From Nitrospinota bacterium (lineage in GTDB: Bacteria > Nitrospirota > Nitrospiria > Nitrospirales > UBA8639): a stretch of 10,181 nt of DNA. The position numbers and the translations under genes were made by a program. The DNA lies in the NCBI GenBank assembly GCA_022561525.1, contig JADFRB010000028.1:1-10181 (forward strand). Direction: 5' to 3'. Positions 7,426 to 10,181 of the stretch are shown one piece after another. Position 1 is the first letter of the stretch. Every line of letters starts with the position of its first letter. Under the pieces are notes generated by a model, which was not told where the DNA came from, did no database searches, and saw only the letters and a program-made list of their open reading frames with translations.

Positions 7426-7585
7426 AATCGCGGATTTAAGGTCACAATTTTGGTAAACATTTTCATACTTTTCATTGGGAAGCTGCCGGGTCCTGCAGAG
7501 TTTTCGGAGCCTGGCTTCGTGGATTGATCAGGTTTTTCAAAGAGTTAAGGGGGGTGTGGCCATGCTGTTTGGGTAAAGGAGAATT
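7426..7585 (+). promoter_or_regulatory. Upstream region of the PEP-CTERM gene, possible activator-binding zone
   Basis: Non-coding bases lie between the structured island and the sigma-54 promoter. Enhancer-binding proteins usually bind 80-200 bases upstream of such promoters. A CCTG...CAGG pair flanks 7511-7533 and a CTGCAG lies near 7494, but neither is long enough to call an operator. Confidence 0.25.
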
Positions 7586-7601
7586 GGGCACGCTGATTGC
7601 T
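7586..7601 (+). promoter_or_regulatory. Sigma-54 (RpoN) -24/-12 promoter
   Basis: GGGCACG-N4-TTGCT matches the consensus TGGCACG-N4-TTGCW at every defined base except the first. The invariant GG (7587-7588) and GC (7599-7600) are exactly ten bases apart. The expected transcription start is near 7612, about 45 bases before the chosen ATG. It agrees with the sigma-54 activator encoded at 4266-5348. Confidence 0.8.
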
Positions 7602-7656
7602 TCATATATTGAAAAATATACAGAGGAGTAAAACCCGTATGAAAGGAGAAACACTC

Positions 7657-8481
7657 ATGTCGTGCCGGAAGAGGAAAACGGAAAATATCGGATTTAGACT
7701 GAGGGCTCTATTTTGGGCTTCTTTGGTCAGTATGACCCTACTGTTGTGGATGGGTCCTCCCCATGCGGCGTATGCCATATCCCTTACAAACACCGCAATC
7801 ACCGGGGCGGAGTTCGCCATGTTTCTTGGAGGGTCTATCAACTCCCTAAACACTACCACCCTCGATGTGTCCCCATTTTTTGCCGATGACCCTATGAACA
7901 ACAATTTTGCGGATGTAGATGTACTTTCGCAAACATTTGCGGGTGCGGGAAGTGCCTCAGGATTTAATGTCTACCTTTACCAAGTTTTACACAAAAGTGG
8001 TTCCGATGCTGCAAGTAACCTTACCCAATTGAATATCGATTGGTTTACGGGAATACCTACGACAATTGATCTCACTGGTATAGGGTTAGGGTTTGTCAAC
8101 TCTTTTTATGTTACCACTGCGCCGGGGGGAGGGCTCCCAGGTGGTTTTACTATGGTTGGAACGAAGGACCCTAGTGGCTCGGAATTTCTTCCGGGTATTC
8201 CCGCAACACGATTTGCATTTGGAACAGGTCCCCCCGACAAATCTCTTGCCCCGAGTGATAGAAGTTTCCTCCTTGGACTGTTTTCACCCCAGCCTCCAGG
8301 CCTCCTTCCAGTTAATGTGGTTGATGGTGGCCTAGGATCTACCTTTGGAACGGCCTATTCCCCAATTCCCGAACCCTCGACCCTGTGGCTGTTGGGGATT
8401 GGGTTTGCAGGCATCGTGATCTACACCAGCTATCGGGAGCGGCGGAAGGGCAAAGGCAACAGCCTAAGAGCACACGGCTAA
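7657..8481 (+). CDS. PEP-CTERM sorting-signal surface protein 1
   Basis: This 274-residue secreted protein has no recognised central domain and would be processed by an exosortase. The ATG at 7657 has AAAGGAG eight bases upstream. Another in-frame ATG at 7639 has GAGGAG ten bases upstream and is nearly as good. A longer reading to a TTG at 7597 would overlap the -12 promoter element and is rejected. The signal peptide has basic residues (RKRK, R), a hydrophobic core to about residue 32 and a likely cleavage after AYA (40). The mature part is rich in Thr, Ser, Gly and Asn, as usual for these proteins. The C-terminal tail is PEP (238-240), then STL, a membrane helix (about 243-258) and a basic end (RERRKGKG). 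Its tail DNA is close to that of the next gene. Expression is probably sigma-54 dependent. The function of the mature part is unknown. Confidence 0.92.
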   Translation: MSCRKRKTENIGFRLRALFWASLVSMTLLLWMGPPHAAYAISLTNTAITGAEFAMFLGGSINSLNTTTLDVSPFFADDPMNNNFADVDVLSQTFAGAGSASGFNVYLYQVLHKSGSDAASNLTQLNIDWFTGIPTTIDLTGIGLGFVNSFYVTTAPGGGLPGGFTMVGTKDPSGSEFLPGIPATRFAFGTGPPDKSLAPSDRSFLLGLFSPQPPGLLPVNVVDGGLGSTFGTAYSPIPEPSTLWLLGIGFAGIVIYTSYRERRKGKGNSLRAHG

Positions 8482-8489
8482 GGACTCAT
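8368..8489 (+). repeat. PEP-CTERM tail DNA module, copy 1
   Basis: These 122 bases (last 37 codons, stop and eight bases beyond) match 9156-9277 at about 102 of 122 positions by hand alignment, without gaps. The coding sequences upstream do not align. Confidence 0.75.
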
Positions 8490-8594
8490 GAATTGAGGTA
8501 GCCTGACCCTGCGCTGGAGAGACCCCGCTTCCTTGAACGGTCGTCCTCCAGGTTCAGCGGAATGATCACCGATTGAGGATCTTTGGGAGACACA

Positions 8595-9269
8595 ATGCGA
8601 CGATATGCCAGTAAGCTTCTTGTCGTCGCCATGGCGTTGTTCACGATCGCCAGTGGTGAAGCGACAGCCGTCCCTATACCCGTTGAATTCGATATTACCA
8701 CCGTATCGGGGACCAACCCCACCAGAACGGCTTCCGGAACCAGCAACGGCATCGGGTGGAGTGTTTCTTCGACATTCATTTCCGGGTTTACCATCCCTTT
8801 TGATCAGACCCAAACGGTGTTCGACACCCTCACACCATCCATTACGAATCCTGGCGTTTACGATAACCTGCACGTAGGATCCCTGAATTTCATCCTCACC
8901 TTCGATGTGCCCATTTTCAGTCTGTTGGCCTATATCGGGGAGAATAGTACCGATCTCGCCCCGGGTCTAGATTTCGGAATCACACCGGACTTTGTCTCCG
9001 GTGCTGTCAACTTTTTCGGAACACGCTTCGCACCGTCTAGTAAGACAGGCGGTGTCGTGCTCATTAAGAATATTAACTCCACAACCCTCACCCACACCGC
9101 TTTTGGACCGGAATTTGATAACGACATCCACTTTGCCTTTTTTGTCACCCCAGTTCCTGAACCCTCGACCCTGGTGCTGTTGGCGATTGGATTCGCAGGC
9201 ATCGTGATCTACGCCCGCTATCGGGAGCAGATGAACGGCAAAGGCCAAAGCCTCAAAGCTAACAGCTAA
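8595..9269 (+). CDS. PEP-CTERM sorting-signal surface protein 2
   Basis: This is a second secreted, exosortase-sorted protein (224 aa). The ATG at 8595 has GGGAG five bases upstream; an in-frame TTG at 8583 is less likely because it overlaps that site. The signal peptide has MRRYASK, a hydrophobic core (8-19) and probable cleavage after ATA (25). The mature part is mostly beta-type sequence with many Thr, Ser, Gly and Phe residues and no Cys. I do not recognise a domain. The tail has PEP at 188-190, a hydrophobic helix (about 193-208) and a basic end YRE-QMNGKG. The central part is unrelated to protein 1 by eye, yet the tails are nearly the same. The gene starts 113 bases after protein 1, with no clear terminator or sigma-54 site between, so co-transcription from 7586 is plausible. 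Confidence 0.92.
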   Translation: MRRYASKLLVVAMALFTIASGEATAVPIPVEFDITTVSGTNPTRTASGTSNGIGWSVSSTFISGFTIPFDQTQTVFDTLTPSITNPGVYDNLHVGSLNFILTFDVPIFSLLAYIGENSTDLAPGLDFGITPDFVSGAVNFFGTRFAPSSKTGGVVLIKNINSTTLTHTAFGPEFDNDIHFAFFVTPVPEPSTLVLLAIGFAGIVIYARYREQMNGKGQSLKANS

Positions 9270-9277
9270 GGGCTCAT
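9156..9277 (+). repeat. PEP-CTERM tail DNA module, copy 2
   Basis: This is the partner of 8368-8489. Identity is high through the PEP motif, helix and basic end and continues about eight bases past the stop codon (TAAGGRCTCAT in both), then stops. Confidence 0.75.
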
Positions 9278-9422
9278 AAGGCTCTGCGTTGACCGACCTC
9301 AACACGTCTTGAATCGCCACCATTTCACCCGGCGAACAATCCTTCCACCCAAAATTCTCGACAACATCCCCACGCACCATTCTCTCTCACTGGGAAGAAG
9401 GCCAGGAGACAAAGGCACCAGG

Positions 9423-9454
9423 AAAATCTTTGGCTGAATAGAGAAAGATTTTTT
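9423..9454 (+). terminator. Weak terminator-like inverted repeat
   Basis: AAAATCTTT (9423-9431) pairs perfectly with AAAGATTTT (9444-9452) around a 12-base loop, and two more T follow. The stem is AT-rich, so it is weak as an intrinsic terminator. It may instead be an operator for the next gene. It lies between protein 2 and the protease-like gene. Confidence 0.35.
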
Positions 9455-9528
9455 CTAATTTCAAAGCCTGGAAGGTAGCCGAGAGAGAAGACGGAAGGTT
9501 TCTGGAATTCCCTAAGAGAATAAGAAAA

Positions 9529-10181
9529 ATGACCCCATCAAAATTGAGTACCGTATTCGCCATGCTGACCATGGTCATGGTGATGGGGTTGTGGGTGCCT
9601 GAGGTGTCCCAAGCCGTCATGATCGGTCACGACTTTTGGTGGGGAGCATCAAAATCCCACAAAGGAAGCTACAGCAAAGGGAATTCCCCCATGGTCCATG
9701 AGGAAGAAAGTGAGAAAATCTATGCCCCGCATCACACCCCAGGGGATGGCTTTCATGAAGAGCACTATTTTGCGGAAACAGGTGATACTGACCACTTCGC
9801 CTGGTTCAGCGCAACTCCGGCTATGCCTGGCCCCATCACGGTCAAGTACGATTTTCGGGACATAGATACTTTCACAAACGTTATCACAGACTTACAAAAG
9901 GCTCGCGCCATGGATGCACTAACTGCCTGGTCTGCCGCCACCGGTGGCCGACTCTCCTTCGAATTGGACACAGTGGCGGCAGACATGGATATCATTAATA
10001 TCGGGACGGGCGATCTGGCAGCACTGGGTTTCACGAGCATGGTGGGTGGGATCCTGGGGCTGGGCGGCGGAGTCTTTTCCCATGGTGCTACCACCCATTC
10101 CATTACTGGTGGGGTGGCCTGGCAAGACAAAGATGAAACGTGGGACACGGTCATCGGACATGGGAATCCCACCGGGACCTT
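9529..10181 (+). CDS. Secreted matrixin-like metalloprotease, N-terminal part (runs off window)
   Basis: The open frame from the ATG at 9529 continues to the window end (217 codons visible). The signal peptide has a Met-rich core (8-22) and probable cleavage after SQA (29). A His/Glu-rich stretch (about 34-90) follows. A segment like the opening of matrixin-type peptidases comes next: a strand ITVKYDFR (103-110), a helix in which ARAMDALTAWSAATGG (125-140) fits the AxxxWsxxtg pattern, LSFELDT, and then GGVAWQDKDETWD (194-206), which resembles the G-x-x-x-F-D-x-x-E-x-W element that precedes the zinc helix. The HExxHxxGxxH motif would lie just past the edge, so catalysis cannot be confirmed. 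A PEP-CTERM tail may follow outside the window. The ribosome site is weak (AAGAGAATAAG). No sigma-54 site was found before it. The family call is inference from pattern. Confidence 0.6.
   Translation, partial: MTPSKLSTVFAMLTMVMVMGLWVPEVSQAVMIGHDFWWGASKSHKGSYSKGNSPMVHEEESEKIYAPHHTPGDGFHEEHYFAETGDTDHFAWFSATPAMPGPITVKYDFRDIDTFTNVITDLQKARAMDALTAWSAATGGRLSFELDTVAADMDIINIGTGDLAALGFTSMVGGILGLGGGVFSHGATTHSITGGVAWQDKDETWDTVIGHGNPTGT

Noticed and set aside
7597..7656. Longer start (TTG at 7597) for PEP-CTERM protein 1
   Set aside because: It overlaps the -12 promoter element and lies upstream of the expected transcription start. Internal ATGs have good ribosome sites and give a normal signal peptide.
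8482..8594. Possible sigma-54 site (TGGAGAG...CGC) before the second PEP-CTERM gene
   Set aside because: The GG-to-GC spacing is nine bases instead of ten and the -12 element is poor.
1..10181. tRNA, rRNA, CRISPR array or complete insertion sequence
   Set aside because: No T-loop/anticodon arrangement, rRNA signature, regularly spaced repeat array or transposase was seen on either strand.

Overview
The window comes from a Gram-negative bacterium with an exosortase/PEP-CTERM surface system. The left block (to 5348, minus strand) is an extracellular-polysaccharide (EPS) locus. The right block (from about 7587, plus strand) holds three secreted-protein genes, two of which end in a PEP-CTERM sorting tail. 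The PEP-CTERM genes, a Wza/Wzc-type export pair and a sigma-54 activator together fit Nitrospirota or beta/gamma-proteobacteria. I cannot name the organism. No exosortase gene lies inside the window.

In transcription order on the minus strand, the EPS block encodes: a sigma-54-dependent activator without a receiver domain (5348-4266); an outer-membrane polysaccharide export lipoprotein (4220-3618); a Wzc-type chain-length regulator fused to a bacterial tyrosine kinase (3507-1168); and an O-antigen ligase/polymerase-like membrane protein (1150 to the window edge). Spacings are 45, 110 and 17 bases, so this is probably one operon. The ligase stops looking like its family at a GATC inside a BamHI-type site (156-161). 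The bases to the left look like a different, GC-rich plus-strand gene, so the first ~160 bases may be a chimeric join or a rearrangement breakpoint.

About 2.2 kb between the blocks (5349-7586) has no convincing protein gene but plenty of structure. It contains an AT-rich tract with a 20-bp perfect palindrome and an 18-bp repeat at a 21-bp period (about 6160-6550), a ~90-bp compound palindrome resembling a REP doublet (6628-6719), and a GC-rich island with many hairpins (about 6924-7425). The island looks like a structured RNA. My leading guess is a stand-alone HEARO/omega-RNA-like element, with a group II intron remnant as the alternative.

The right block starts with a near-consensus sigma-54 promoter (7586-7601) ahead of the first PEP-CTERM gene (7657-8481). 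A second PEP-CTERM gene follows (8595-9269), then a third secreted protein (9529 to the end) that resembles the N-terminal part of a matrixin-type metalloprotease, cut off before its zinc-binding motif. The working model is that the activator drives sigma-54 transcription of at least the first PEP-CTERM gene. The EPS proteins would make and export the polysaccharide with which the sorted proteins share the cell surface. The two PEP-CTERM tails are very similar at the DNA level while the rest of the proteins differ, which points to recent copying or conversion of the sorting module.
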